Source of the DNA: Clostridia bacterium
GTDB lineage: Bacteria > Bacillota > Clostridia > UBA1381
Reading direction: 5' to 3'
Assembly (NCBI GenBank): GCA_900756545.1
Contig: CAAEKO010000002.1
Location: forward strand, 124,001 to 188,000
DNA length: 64,000 nt
Part shown: positions 44,114-52,176 of the stretch, piece by piece
How positions within the stretch are numbered: the first letter of the stretch is position 1
Layout of the letters: each line of letters opens with the position of its first letter
Made by a program: the position numbers and the translations under genes
The notes under the pieces: generated by a model
Databases searched by the model: none
Told to the model about the DNA's origin: nothing
What the model saw: the letters and a program-made list of their open reading frames with translations, nothing else

Positions 44114-44216
44114 ACCTGCAAGAATTGAGATTATGCTGCTCAAAAACTACTCTTATCAGAGTGTTTGCCATACTTGCTTGTGCGGCAACAATACGCATAT
44201 AAAGGAGAAATTTGCC

Positions 44217-44663
44217 ATGCAAAGATTTCTGGATAAAATACTGTCTGTTATGTCAGGATTCCTGCCGGAAAAGTTAATAAGATATGCAAAGATATTTCTG
44301 ACTGTACAGTTTCTTACCTTTTTAATTATTGGCGCGGTAAATACCTTGAGTACCACAGGCTTCGCCGCGGTGCTGGATCGTGTTCACCCGTCGGGGCAGG
44401 ATAACCGGGTTAATTTTATTTTGGGATATTGCGCTAGTCTTATACTTTCATTTTTTTTGAATACCAGGTTTACATTTAGAAAAAAGCCCACGCTGAAAAG
44501 CTTTGTGAAGTTTCCGGTGAGTTATATCCCCAATTTTGTTATCCAGTACTTAAGTGTATGGCTGTTTACAGCGTTATCACTTAATAATACACTTGCTTAT
44601 CTGATCGCGGCGATTATCGGTATTCCGGTAACATTTCTGACTATGAAATTTTTTGTGTATTAA
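44217..44663 (+). CDS. GtrA family membrane protein
   Basis: A 148-residue protein with four predicted helices of the GtrA/DPMS type (FLTFLIIGAVNTLSTTGFAAVL, FILGYCASLILSFFLNTRFTF, then LSVWLFTALSL, LAYLIAAIIGIPVTFLTMKFFVY). GtrA proteins help move or transfer polyprenyl-linked sugars for surface glycan decoration. The ATG at 44217 is chosen because AAAGGAG (44201-44207) is 9 bases upstream; the open frame extends further to 44058, but that stretch contains the promoter. No glycosyltransferase partner is adjacent. It converges on the YifB gene with one base between stop codons. Confidence 0.88.
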   Translation: MQRFLDKILSVMSGFLPEKLIRYAKIFLTVQFLTFLIIGAVNTLSTTGFAAVLDRVHPSGQDNRVNFILGYCASLILSFFLNTRFTFRKKPTLKSFVKFPVSYIPNFVIQYLSVWLFTALSLNNTLAYLIAAIIGIPVTFLTMKFFVY

Positions 44664-44664
44664 G

Positions 44665-46194
44665 CTATTCAAAGTATTTTCTGTCCAGACTCCTATACTG
44701 TATAGCCTCGGCAATATGCGAGGTATGGATGTTTTCCGAGCCGTCTATGTCGGCAATCGTGCGTGCTACTTTCAGGATACGGGAATGTGCCCGGGCGGAA
44801 AAGCCCAGATTGTCAAATGCGGCCCGGAGTAGGTCATTTTCTGCCTTACCCAGCGGACAGAACTTTGAGAGCATCCCCGCAGTTAATTGTGCATTGGAAT
44901 AAATATGATAGTCTTTATACCGTTCCATTTGGATTTTGCGCGTCTTGTTTACGCGCTTTTTTATTTCTTCGCTGGACTCGCTCTTTTGAACAGAGCTTAG
45001 GTCATTATAGTCTACGCTGGCTACCTCGACTTGAATGTCGATCCGGTCTAAAAGCGGCCCAGATATTCTGCTTCTGTAGCGATTGATTTCCGATGGTGAA
45101 CAGGTACATTTTCGGTGCGCATCCCCGTAATAGCCGCACTTACATGGGTTCATAGATGCAACCAGCATCATGTTGCAGGGATAGGTCAGCGTGGCGTGAA
45201 CCCGGGAGATCGTGACCCGGCCGTCCTCTAAAGGCTGCCGCATAACTTCCAGTACGTCCCGTTTAAATTCAGGCAGCTCATCAAGAAATAAAACGCCGTT
45301 GTGAGCCAGAGAAAGCTCGCCGGGACGAGGAATTGTACCGCCGCCGGATAACCCGGAGGCGGAAATAGTATGGTGAGGACTGCGAAAAGGACGCCGGGTA
45401 ATCAGAGGCGCACCCTCCGGCAATACCCCCGCGATAGAATGAATTTTGGACACCTCCAGCGCCTCCGCAAAGGACATATCCGGCAAGATACCGGGCAGCC
45501 GCTGGGCAAGCATGGTTTTTCCTGTGCCAGGGGAGCCGATTAAAAGCACGTTATGGTTGCCGGCTGCAGCGATTTCCAATGCACGTTTAGCGTTTTCCTG
45601 CCCCTTTACATCACAAAAATCCAAAAATGCATTTTCTAAGACAGATAAAACATTTTCTAAATCTACTGTGTGTCGTGATATTTTGCATTCTCCCGCCAGG
45701 TGCGGCGCAATTTGAGCTAGAGATTCTACAGGATATACGCAAAGCCCGTCTACCACAGCAGCTTCAGACGCATTTTTCGCCGGTACGAATATGGTGTGGA
45801 AACCGTTCTCAAAGGCGGAAACAGCCATAGGCAGAACGCCGGTCACTGGATTAATCCCTCCATCTAGGGACAACTCGCCGATAAAAGCGGTCTTTTCGTC
45901 AGGAGCCGGACACTGTTCTGTGGCGCATAGCAGTGATACGGCCATAGGCAGATCGTAGGCCGCCCCTTCTTTCCGATATGCGGCTGGCGCCAGATTCATG
46001 ATGATTCGTTTTGCGGGGACCGTGCAGCCAATATTTTTAATGGCCGCTCGGACGCGTTCCTTTGCTTCCCGTACAGCCGTATCTGGGAGCCCTACAATAT
46101 CAAATGCCGGAAGGCCGTTAGAAATATCGGTTTCGACGGTTACGGCAAATCCATCAATACCGAATAGTCCGCAGGAATAAATTTGTGATAACAT
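44665..46194 (-). CDS. YifB family Mg-chelatase-like AAA ATPase (ComM type)
   Basis: A 509-residue protein of standard YifB/ComM length. The N-terminal ChlI-like domain (SCGLFGIDGFAVTVETDISNG, in parts; DIVGLPDTAVREAKERVRAA) is followed by the AAA core with Walker A GSPGTGKTMLAQRLPGILP, RPFRSPHHTISASGLSGGG and Walker B GVLFLDELPEF, plus sensor CNMMLVASMNPCKCGYYG. The C-terminal helical domain ends FSARAHSRILKVARTIADID. ComM is a branch-migration helicase in natural transformation of some bacteria; the role in Clostridia is less clear. The ATG at 46194 is chosen over 46203 because AAGG abuts the earlier one and is 9 bases from the later. Confidence 0.93.
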   Translation of the reverse strand: MLSQIYSCGLFGIDGFAVTVETDISNGLPAFDIVGLPDTAVREAKERVRAAIKNIGCTVPAKRIIMNLAPAAYRKEGAAYDLPMAVSLLCATEQCPAPDEKTAFIGELSLDGGINPVTGVLPMAVSAFENGFHTIFVPAKNASEAAVVDGLCVYPVESLAQIAPHLAGECKISRHTVDLENVLSVLENAFLDFCDVKGQENAKRALEIAAAGNHNVLLIGSPGTGKTMLAQRLPGILPDMSFAEALEVSKIHSIAGVLPEGAPLITRRPFRSPHHTISASGLSGGGTIPRPGELSLAHNGVLFLDELPEFKRDVLEVMRQPLEDGRVTISRVHATLTYPCNMMLVASMNPCKCGYYGDAHRKCTCSPSEINRYRSRISGPLLDRIDIQVEVASVDYNDLSSVQKSESSEEIKKRVNKTRKIQMERYKDYHIYSNAQLTAGMLSKFCPLGKAENDLLRAAFDNLGFSARAHSRILKVARTIADIDGSENIHTSHIAEAIQYRSLDRKYFE

Positions 46195-46223
46195 AGTTCT
46201 CATCCTTAGTTTGGTTAATTTTT

Positions 46224-46251
46224 ATGATATATTTCTACAGTATTACAACAA
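46224..46251 (-). promoter_or_regulatory. Possible promoter for yifB
   Basis: On the minus strand: TTGTTG (46251-46246), 16-base spacer, TATCAT (46229-46224). Confidence 0.4.
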
Positions 46252-46342
46252 TAAATTAATCACCTGTATAGCAGCTCTGCAAATGTCTGCTTTGTATTAT
46301 TTCTATTATACCTGAATTTGTTCAAATTTGCAAATACTATTC

Positions 46343-46369
46343 ACATTTTCAGGGAACTTTCATATGTTA
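46343..46369 (+). promoter_or_regulatory. Sigma-K-like (late mother-cell) promoter
   Basis: AC at 46343-46344, 16 bases, then CATATGTTA at 46361-46369. This matches the sigma-K consensus (AC, 16-17 bases, CATAnnnTA). No good sigma-A promoter is seen before the Cys-rich gene. The related sigma-E class is an alternative. Confidence 0.5.
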
Positions 46370-46414
46370 TAACAAGGGAACTATCCCGTAAAAAATGAAA
46401 GGAAGTTAAATAGT

Positions 46415-47260
46415 ATGAGCGACAGAAATTGTAATTGTGCAAATGATACTGAAAAAGGCTTTAAAGAAGCTGTTTGCATACATACAGATAAAGTGTATGA
46501 TTCATGCAGAGATAAAGATTGTCTTGAAAACGTTCGGGTATATCTGACTGCGGCAGGGCAGAGCGTAGTAGACCGTGCAATCAATGTAAAGTGCACGAAG
46601 GCAGAAATTATATGGGTATTTTCCGATATTGAATCCGTGCCCTTCAACCGCGGATTTTATTCGGTTGACCTGAAATACTTCTTCCGCATAACCCTGGCGG
46701 TATTCACTGGCCTTGGCCGGCCCACCGAGGTAGAAGGCCTTGCGACCTTTGATAAAAAGGTGATTCTGTTTGGATCGGAAGGTAACGCCAAAACGTTTGC
46801 AAGCAAGTACAAAGAGGACGCATTCGATCCGCAGCTGTGGCGTAAGACCAATATGCCTAACGCTGTTGTTGAGGTTGTTGATCCCATTGCTTTGGGCGCA
46901 AAAGTCGTTGATATCAACGATAAATGCTGCTGTGATGATGATTTTGACCTGGCCAGTGTTCCGGAATCAGTATGCCGTGTATTTGACGACAGCCTGATCC
47001 TGGGCGGCGAACAGAAGCGTGTGTTTGTTTCCTTAGGTATCTTCTCTATCATCAAGCTGGAACGCCGCGTACAGCTGTTGATCCCGGCATATGACTTCTG
47101 CATTCCTCAGAAGGACTGCATCGGCGCGACAGATGACAATCCTTGTGATCTGTTTGAACGGATCAGCTTCCCGGTGGATGAATTTTTCCCGCCGGAAAAG
47201 TGTGATTTCCCGGACGACTGCACTGCACGCCCGCCGCATGTCCCCGACTGTGGCTGCTGA
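46415..47260 (+). CDS. Conserved Cys-rich protein, possible spore coat component
   Basis: A 281-residue soluble protein without signal peptide, containing 17 cysteines, many clustered: NCNC at the start, a CCC triplet in NDKCCCDDDF, and a C-terminal CDFPDDC to CGC. The core VYDSCRDKDCLENVRVYL and VPFNRGFYSVDLKYFFRITL looks like a family I recall from sporulating Clostridia, without an established function. The upstream sigma-K-like promoter, the Cys-rich composition and the absence of an export signal fit a spore coat or spore-crust protein made in the mother cell. GGAAG is 9 bases before the ATG. It stands alone between yifB and marR with its own terminator. The coat role is inference. Confidence 0.75.
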   Translation: MSDRNCNCANDTEKGFKEAVCIHTDKVYDSCRDKDCLENVRVYLTAAGQSVVDRAINVKCTKAEIIWVFSDIESVPFNRGFYSVDLKYFFRITLAVFTGLGRPTEVEGLATFDKKVILFGSEGNAKTFASKYKEDAFDPQLWRKTNMPNAVVEVVDPIALGAKVVDINDKCCCDDDFDLASVPESVCRVFDDSLILGGEQKRVFVSLGIFSIIKLERRVQLLIPAYDFCIPQKDCIGATDDNPCDLFERISFPVDEFFPPEKCDFPDDCTARPPHVPDCGC

Positions 47261-47270
47261 GCATATCAAT

Positions 47271-47298
47271 AAAAAATGCGTCCTCGGACGCATTTTTT
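47271..47298 (+). terminator. Terminator of the Cys-rich gene
   Basis: ATGCGTC (47276-47282) pairs with GACGCAT (47287-47293) around CTCG, flanked by an A-run and a T-run. Confidence 0.93.
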
Positions 47299-47380
47299 GT
47301 GTGTAATTTTTCTGATTTTTTTGACTATGAAAAAAGTATGTTTATTTTGTGAAATATTTGTGAATCATTGCGTAAATCCG

Positions 47381-47409
47381 TTGACAAGCAAAATACGTTC
47401 CTGTAAAAT
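47381..47409 (+). promoter_or_regulatory. Promoter for marR operon
   Basis: TTGACA (47381-47386), 17-base spacer, TAAAAT (47404-47409). Confidence 0.88.
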
Positions 47410-47410
47410 A

Positions 47411-47424
47411 TGTAGTATCCTACA
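47411..47424. promoter_or_regulatory. Candidate MarR operator
   Basis: TGTAG (47411-47415), TATC, CTACA (47420-47424): a short dyad directly after the -10 box, a usual place for MarR autoregulation. Confidence 0.55.
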
Positions 47425-47447
47425 CATCCAAGGGAGATGGATTAAGA

Positions 47448-47897
47448 ATGGGCAAAAAGGCTGAATTTGGATTTTATATTAAAAAAATCAATGACGCCCT
47501 GGTGGCTCAGGCCAATGCCCAGCTAAAAAGACTGGATATTACCTATGCACAGATGGAAGTTATTTTCTTCCTGCTGGAGCGGCAGGGGCAGCAAACTACC
47601 CAAAAGGATATCGAAGAATACTTCAATTTAAAGCATTCTTCAGTTGTGGGGCTGCTGCAAAGAATGCGTGCCAAGGGATTGGTGGAGATGAAGATCAATC
47701 CCCGAGATCACCGAAGCCGGAATGTATTTCTGTTGGATAAGGCATTTGAAATTTTAAATGAGATGCGCCGTACCCGGGAGGAGATGGAGCGTCATATCGC
47801 CAACTACCTGACAGAAGAGCAAATAGGACAGCTTACTGGACTTTTGGCGGTTTTTTACAGCGCGATTCGGAATAAGGAAGACCATCACACGGACTGA
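47448..47897 (+). CDS. MarR family transcriptional regulator
   Basis: A 149-residue winged helix-turn-helix regulator. The DNA-binding core is LKRLDITYAQMEVIFFLLER, TTQKDIEEYFNLKHSSVVGLLQRM (in parts) and a wing LVEMKINPRDHRSRNVFLLD, with helices at both ends for dimerisation. It has a strong promoter with a dyad at the start site, so autorepression is likely. The HEAT-like gene follows after 50 bases and a heterodimeric ABC exporter after another 121, a common layout in Clostridia where MarR controls multidrug-type exporters. The inducer is unknown. Confidence 0.93.
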   Translation: MGKKAEFGFYIKKINDALVAQANAQLKRLDITYAQMEVIFFLLERQGQQTTQKDIEEYFNLKHSSVVGLLQRMRAKGLVEMKINPRDHRSRNVFLLDKAFEILNEMRRTREEMERHIANYLTEEQIGQLTGLLAVFYSAIRNKEDHHTD

Positions 47898-47947
47898 AAC
47901 GATGTAGGCATAATGAAAATTATAAATCAGGAAAGGGAGCAGGAAAA

Positions 47948-48277
47948 ATGTTTGGGAAAGCAAATGCGGAAAGTTTGGTAAAGCACAAGAAATGGGATAA
48001 GCTGCGTAATCTGGCGGCAAAAGCGGATGTCAATACAGCCATGGATATTGCCGTGCAGTGCGGCAAAAATCCCTGTGATGAAACGTACAACATTCTTGTA
48101 AACATGTTGGAACATCAGGACAAGCAGGTTGTCAGCGCGGCAATTAAAGCTTTGGGTGAATCCGGCGTCGCGACCGGTGCGACACACATTCGGCGTATCA
48201 TGACGAAATATCAGGATGATAAAGCGATGCAAGATACGATCCATAGTGCCCTGCGCGCATTAAAAGAGGATGCATGA
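47948..48277 (+). CDS. Small HEAT-repeat-like protein
   Basis: A 109-residue soluble helical protein. The central part NILVNMLEHQDKQVVSAAIKALGESG is a clear HEAT-type repeat (helix-turn-helix with VV-AAIKALGE), flanked by likely partial repeats (KWDKLRNLAAKADVNTAMDIAV and IMTKYQDDKAMQDTIHSALRALKE, given in two pieces). HEAT proteins are protein-interaction scaffolds. It lies between marR and the ABC exporter genes and may modulate either. AGGAAA/GGGAGC sequences precede the ATG. Role unknown. Confidence 0.75.
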   Translation: MFGKANAESLVKHKKWDKLRNLAAKADVNTAMDIAVQCGKNPCDETYNILVNMLEHQDKQVVSAAIKALGESGVATGATHIRRIMTKYQDDKAMQDTIHSALRALKEDA

Positions 48278-48298
48278 TCCTGTTTTGCCTGAATGCAA

Positions 48299-48348
48299 AA
48301 AGACCGGTCCTGTGTGCTGAGGAAAAGCCGCGGGAGCGGTCTTTATCT
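48299..48348 (+). terminator. Hairpin before the ABC exporter genes
   Basis: AAAGACCG (48299-48306) pairs with CGGTCTTT (48337-48344), extended after one mismatch by TCCTG/CGGGA. The following sequence is only moderately T-rich (TTTATCTGCATTTTT). It may be a partial terminator or attenuator between the marR/HEAT genes and the exporter. Confidence 0.55.
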
Positions 48349-48398
48349 GCATTTTTCGGGAGTTTTCCCCAAAAGAATGGAAAGGAAGGATAACAGGT

Positions 48399-50132
48399 AT
48401 GATTAAAAAACTAGCGAAATCCATACGTCAGTATAAACGGGATTCCATATTGGCGCCGATTTTCGTCAGCCTTGAAGTCGTGATGGAGGTTATCATCCCA
48501 CTGCTGATGGCCAATCTTATTGATTTCGGTATAGAAGCCGGAAATATGAGCTATATTATGCGGATAGGGCTATTTCTGATTTTATCAGCAGTCGTCTCGC
48601 TGATATTTGGTGCTTTGTCCGGTAAGCATGCGGCGATTGCATCGGCTGGCTATGCCAAGAATCTGAGGCATGACATGTATTATAATGTACAGAATTTTTC
48701 ATTTTCCAACATTGACAAATTCTCCACTGCCAGCATTGTTACCCGTCTGACTACAGATGTGACGAACTTGCAGAACGCTTACCAGATGATTATCCGAGTG
48801 GCGGTACGCTGTCCGATTATGCTGATTTTTTCGTTAATGATGGCGTTTAAAATCAAACCGCAGCTGGCGCTGATTTTCTTATGTGCAATACCGTTTTTGG
48901 CGGTAGGGCTGTATCTCATCATGAGCAGGGCACATCCTATCTTTGAGCGCGTGTTCCGTACCTATGACAAGCTAAATAATGTGGTACAGGAAAATCTGCA
49001 TGGCATCCGGGTCGTGAAATCCTTTGTACGGGAGGATTATGAGGAGGATAAATTCAAGAATATTTCCGGCAGCATCTATAAAGATTTCTCGAAGGCGGAA
49101 AAGATACTGGCCTTTAATAACCCGCTGATGCAATTTACAGTTTATTTGTGTATGCTGCTGGTATCCTGGTTTGGAGCCAGGCTGATTGTAGGCGGGAATA
49201 TGACTACAGGCCAGCTTATGAGTCTGATTACTTATACCATGCAGATATTGATGAGCCTGATGATGCTGTCTATGGTATTTGTTATGATCGTGATTTCCCG
49301 TGCCTCTGCGGAACGTATTGCGGAGATTCTGGACGAAGAATCAAATCTGCATAACTGTGATGATCCAGTCTATACGGTATCGGACGGTTCTGTAGATTTT
49401 GATGGTATGAGCTTCGGCTATTCTCCGAAAAAGATGTGCTTAAAAAACATTGATCTGCATATTAAGTCTGGGGAAACAGTAGGAATCATCGGCGGTACAG
49501 GTTCCTCCAAGTCCAGTCTCGTACAGCTGATCCCACGGCTTTATGATGTGTCAGAGGGAACGCTGAAGGTAGGCGGGCTGGACGTACGGCAGTATGATAT
49601 TGAATCCCTGCGGAATGAGGTGGCTATGGTACTTCAGAAAAATGAACTGTTTTCCGGCACAATCAAGGAGAACCTGCGCTGGGGCTGTGAGGATGCGTCT
49701 GATGAAGAGCTTATCAGGGTATGTAAATTGGCGCAGGCGGACGACTTCATTCGGACTTTTCCCAACGGATATGATACTTATATTGAACAGGGTGGCTCTA
49801 ACGTGTCCGGCGGTCAGAAACAGCGGCTGTGCATTGCCAGAGCTTTGCTGAAAAAGCCGAAGATTTTGATTTTAGACGATTCTACCAGCGCGGTGGATAC
49901 GAAAACCGACGCCCTGATCCGAAAAGCTTTCCGGGAGGAAATCCCGGATACGACGAAGATTATTATTGCCCAGCGTATATCCTCTGTAGAGGACGCAGAC
50001 ATAATTGTTGTTCTGGATAACGGCCGGATTGATGGCGTCGGCACACATGAAGAGCTTTTGAAAACCAATGCCATCTATCAAGAGGTCTATAACTCCCAGG
50101 TGAAAGGGGGCGGTGAGAATGCAGCAAAATAA
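48399..50132 (+). CDS. Heterodimeric ABC exporter, degenerate-site subunit
   Basis: A 577-residue half-transporter: six helices to about 310, then an ATPase domain. Walker A reads GGTGSSKSS, signature VSGGQKQRLCIARAL and Walker B ILILDDSTSAVD, with Asp where the catalytic Glu normally sits. This is the usual degenerate subunit of heterodimeric BmrCD/TM287-288-like exporters. AAAGGAAGG lies before the ATG. The partner gene overlaps its 3' end by 14 bases, so both are made together. It probably exports drugs or lipophilic compounds, under MarR control (inference). Confidence 0.94.
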   Translation: MIKKLAKSIRQYKRDSILAPIFVSLEVVMEVIIPLLMANLIDFGIEAGNMSYIMRIGLFLILSAVVSLIFGALSGKHAAIASAGYAKNLRHDMYYNVQNFSFSNIDKFSTASIVTRLTTDVTNLQNAYQMIIRVAVRCPIMLIFSLMMAFKIKPQLALIFLCAIPFLAVGLYLIMSRAHPIFERVFRTYDKLNNVVQENLHGIRVVKSFVREDYEEDKFKNISGSIYKDFSKAEKILAFNNPLMQFTVYLCMLLVSWFGARLIVGGNMTTGQLMSLITYTMQILMSLMMLSMVFVMIVISRASAERIAEILDEESNLHNCDDPVYTVSDGSVDFDGMSFGYSPKKMCLKNIDLHIKSGETVGIIGGTGSSKSSLVQLIPRLYDVSEGTLKVGGLDVRQYDIESLRNEVAMVLQKNELFSGTIKENLRWGCEDASDEELIRVCKLAQADDFIRTFPNGYDTYIEQGGSNVSGGQKQRLCIARALLKKPKILILDDSTSAVDTKTDALIRKAFREEIPDTTKIIIAQRISSVEDADIIVVLDNGRIDGVGTHEELLKTNAIYQEVYNSQVKGGGENAAK

Positions 50133-51990
50133 GAAACCGGTAAAGACCAAAACTTTAAAACGTCTGCTATCCTATATTACGCAGCGGTATAAAGGGTTAT
50201 TTTTCATCGTACTTGTATGTATTGTCATCAGCTCTGTGGCAAATGTGGGCGGCTCTGTATTTCTCAAAATTCTTATTGATGACTACATATCCCCGCTGCT
50301 GCTGGAGGCAAATCCGGTATTTGACGGGCTTTTGCGGGCGGTTCTTACTATGGGTGGTATATACTTGCTTGGCGTTCTGGCGTCATTTTTGTTCAACCGG
50401 CTGATGGTTGTCATTTCCCAGGGTGTCCTTAAGGATATTCGGGATGAGATGTTCACCCATATGCAGAAGCTGCCAATCCGTTACTTTGATACGCATACCC
50501 ACGGTGATCTGATGAGCCGATATACCAATGATACGGACACCCTGAGACAGATGATAGCCCAGAGTATTCCGCAGATTTTTGTTTCGGCGATCACGATTGT
50601 GACAGTTTTTACTGCCATGATAGTCATGAATGTCTGGCTCACAGGACTGGTAGTGTTGTTTGTAGCGTTTATGATTTTTATAACTCGGAAAATTGCAGGC
50701 AACAGCGCAAAATACTTTGTTCGTCAGCAGCAATCCTTAGGAGCAGTAAATGGATATATTGAAGAGATGATCAACGGACAGAAAGTCATCAAGGTGTTCT
50801 GCCATGAGGAGAAGGCAAAAGAGGAATTTGATAAGCTCAATGAGGAGCTTTGTGAAAATGCTTCCCAGGCTAATAAATTTGCGAATATATTAATGCCGAT
50901 CATGGGAAATCTGGGACATCTCCAGTATGTGCTGGTAGCCATGGTAGGCGGAGCCCTGGCTTTGGCTGGTATCGGCGGCACGACGCTGGGAATGATCGCT
51001 TCATTCCTACAGCTGAGCAAAAGCTTTACAATGCCCATCAGCCAAATTTCCCAGCAGTTAAATTCTATTATTATGGCGCTTGCAGGAGCAAATCGTATAT
51101 TTGAGTTGATGGATGAGGAACCGGAGCAGGACGAAGGGTATGTGTCACTAGTGAATGCGAAATATGAGAATGGAAAACTTGTAGAAACACCGGAGCATAC
51201 CGGCACATGGGCATGGAAACATCCGCATAGCGACGGCAGCGTAACTTATAAGGAGCTTACCGGAGATGTACAGTTCTTTGATGTAGATTTCGGATATAAT
51301 CCGGAGAAAATCGTTCTGCACAATATCTCTCTGTATGCCCATCCCGGAGAAAAGGTGGCCTTTGTAGGCGCGACAGGCGCCGGTAAAACCACGATTACGA
51401 ATTTAATCAACCGATTTTATGATTTGGCGGACGGAAAAATCCGTTACGATGGAATCAATATTAATAAAATACGGAAAAGCGACCTTAGACGTTCCTTAGG
51501 TATTGTTCTGCAGGACACCAATCTTTTTACCGGCACGGTCATGGAAAATATCCGTTATGGCAGGCTGGACGCTACGGAGGAAGAAGTCCGTGCGGCGGCA
51601 AAACTGGCAAACGCAGATGGATTTATCAACATGCTTCCTCAAGGATATGATACTGTGCTGTCCGGGGACGGCTCCGGACTATCGCAGGGGCAGCGCCAGC
51701 TGTTATCTATTGCCCGCGCAGCAGTAGCTGATCCGCCGGTTATGATTTTAGATGAGGCGACCTCCAGTATAGATACCCGGACAGAAGCTATTGTACAAAA
51801 GGGTATGGATTCCTTGATGAAGGGAAGGACAGTATTTGTCATTGCACACAGGTTATCTACCGTGCAGAATTCCGATGTGATCATGGTGCTTGAGCAGGGA
51901 CGGATCATTGAGCGCGGTACTCATGACAAGCTGATTGAAGAGTGCGGACGATATTATCAATTGTATACAGGCGCTTTTGAATTGGAATAA
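50119..51990 (+). CDS. Heterodimeric ABC exporter, consensus-site subunit
   Basis: A 623-residue half-transporter. Six helices (about 20-330) precede the ATPase domain with Walker A GATGAGKTT, signature LSQGQRQLLSIARA (non-standard LSQGQ) and Walker B VMILDEATSSIDTRTEA with the catalytic Glu. A segment of about 45 residues between the membrane and ATPase domains (TPEHTGTWAWKHPHSDGS) is an insert typical of this subgroup. The ATG at 50119 is chosen because AAAGGGGG ends 9 bases upstream; the GTG at 50113 is closer than normal. With the preceding gene it makes the active heterodimer; the asymmetry of the two ATP sites is characteristic. Confidence 0.94.
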   Translation: MQQNKKPVKTKTLKRLLSYITQRYKGLFFIVLVCIVISSVANVGGSVFLKILIDDYISPLLLEANPVFDGLLRAVLTMGGIYLLGVLASFLFNRLMVVISQGVLKDIRDEMFTHMQKLPIRYFDTHTHGDLMSRYTNDTDTLRQMIAQSIPQIFVSAITIVTVFTAMIVMNVWLTGLVVLFVAFMIFITRKIAGNSAKYFVRQQQSLGAVNGYIEEMINGQKVIKVFCHEEKAKEEFDKLNEELCENASQANKFANILMPIMGNLGHLQYVLVAMVGGALALAGIGGTTLGMIASFLQLSKSFTMPISQISQQLNSIIMALAGANRIFELMDEEPEQDEGYVSLVNAKYENGKLVETPEHTGTWAWKHPHSDGSVTYKELTGDVQFFDVDFGYNPEKIVLHNISLYAHPGEKVAFVGATGAGKTTITNLINRFYDLADGKIRYDGININKIRKSDLRRSLGIVLQDTNLFTGTVMENIRYGRLDATEEEVRAAAKLANADGFINMLPQGYDTVLSGDGSGLSQGQRQLLSIARAAVADPPVMILDEATSSIDTRTEAIVQKGMDSLMKGRTVFVIAHRLSTVQNSDVIMVLEQGRIIERGTHDKLIEECGRYYQLYTGAFELE

Positions 51991-52007
51991 AACAACAGAT
52001 TTCAAGG

Positions 52008-52027
52008 CCCTCCATTTGGAGGGTTTT
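52008..52027 (+). terminator. Terminator of the ABC exporter genes
   Basis: CCCTCC (52008-52013) pairs with GGAGGG (52018-52023), followed by TTTT. Confidence 0.88.
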
Positions 52028-52088
52028 GCTGTATTTTGGTGATAATGTGTATACTTTATTAAGAAATAATAAACTTTTTTTCATATTG

Positions 52089-52117
52089 TTGCAACCTTTT
52101 GGGGGTTATGTTAGTAT
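52089..52117 (+). promoter_or_regulatory. Possible promoter for the cohesin-like/SLH gene
   Basis: TTGCAA (52089-52094), 17-base spacer, TAGTAT (52112-52117), 60 bases before the ATG at 52177. Confidence 0.5.
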
Positions 52118-52176
52118 TAATATTGAAAGGGTAAATAAAAAGCCTTAAATAATAGTTACATAATGGAGGGATAACA

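Noticed and set aside
44058..44216. 53 extra N-terminal codons on the GtrA frame.
   Set aside because: They contain the promoter (-10 at 44108-44113), and a good ribosome site precedes the ATG at 44217.
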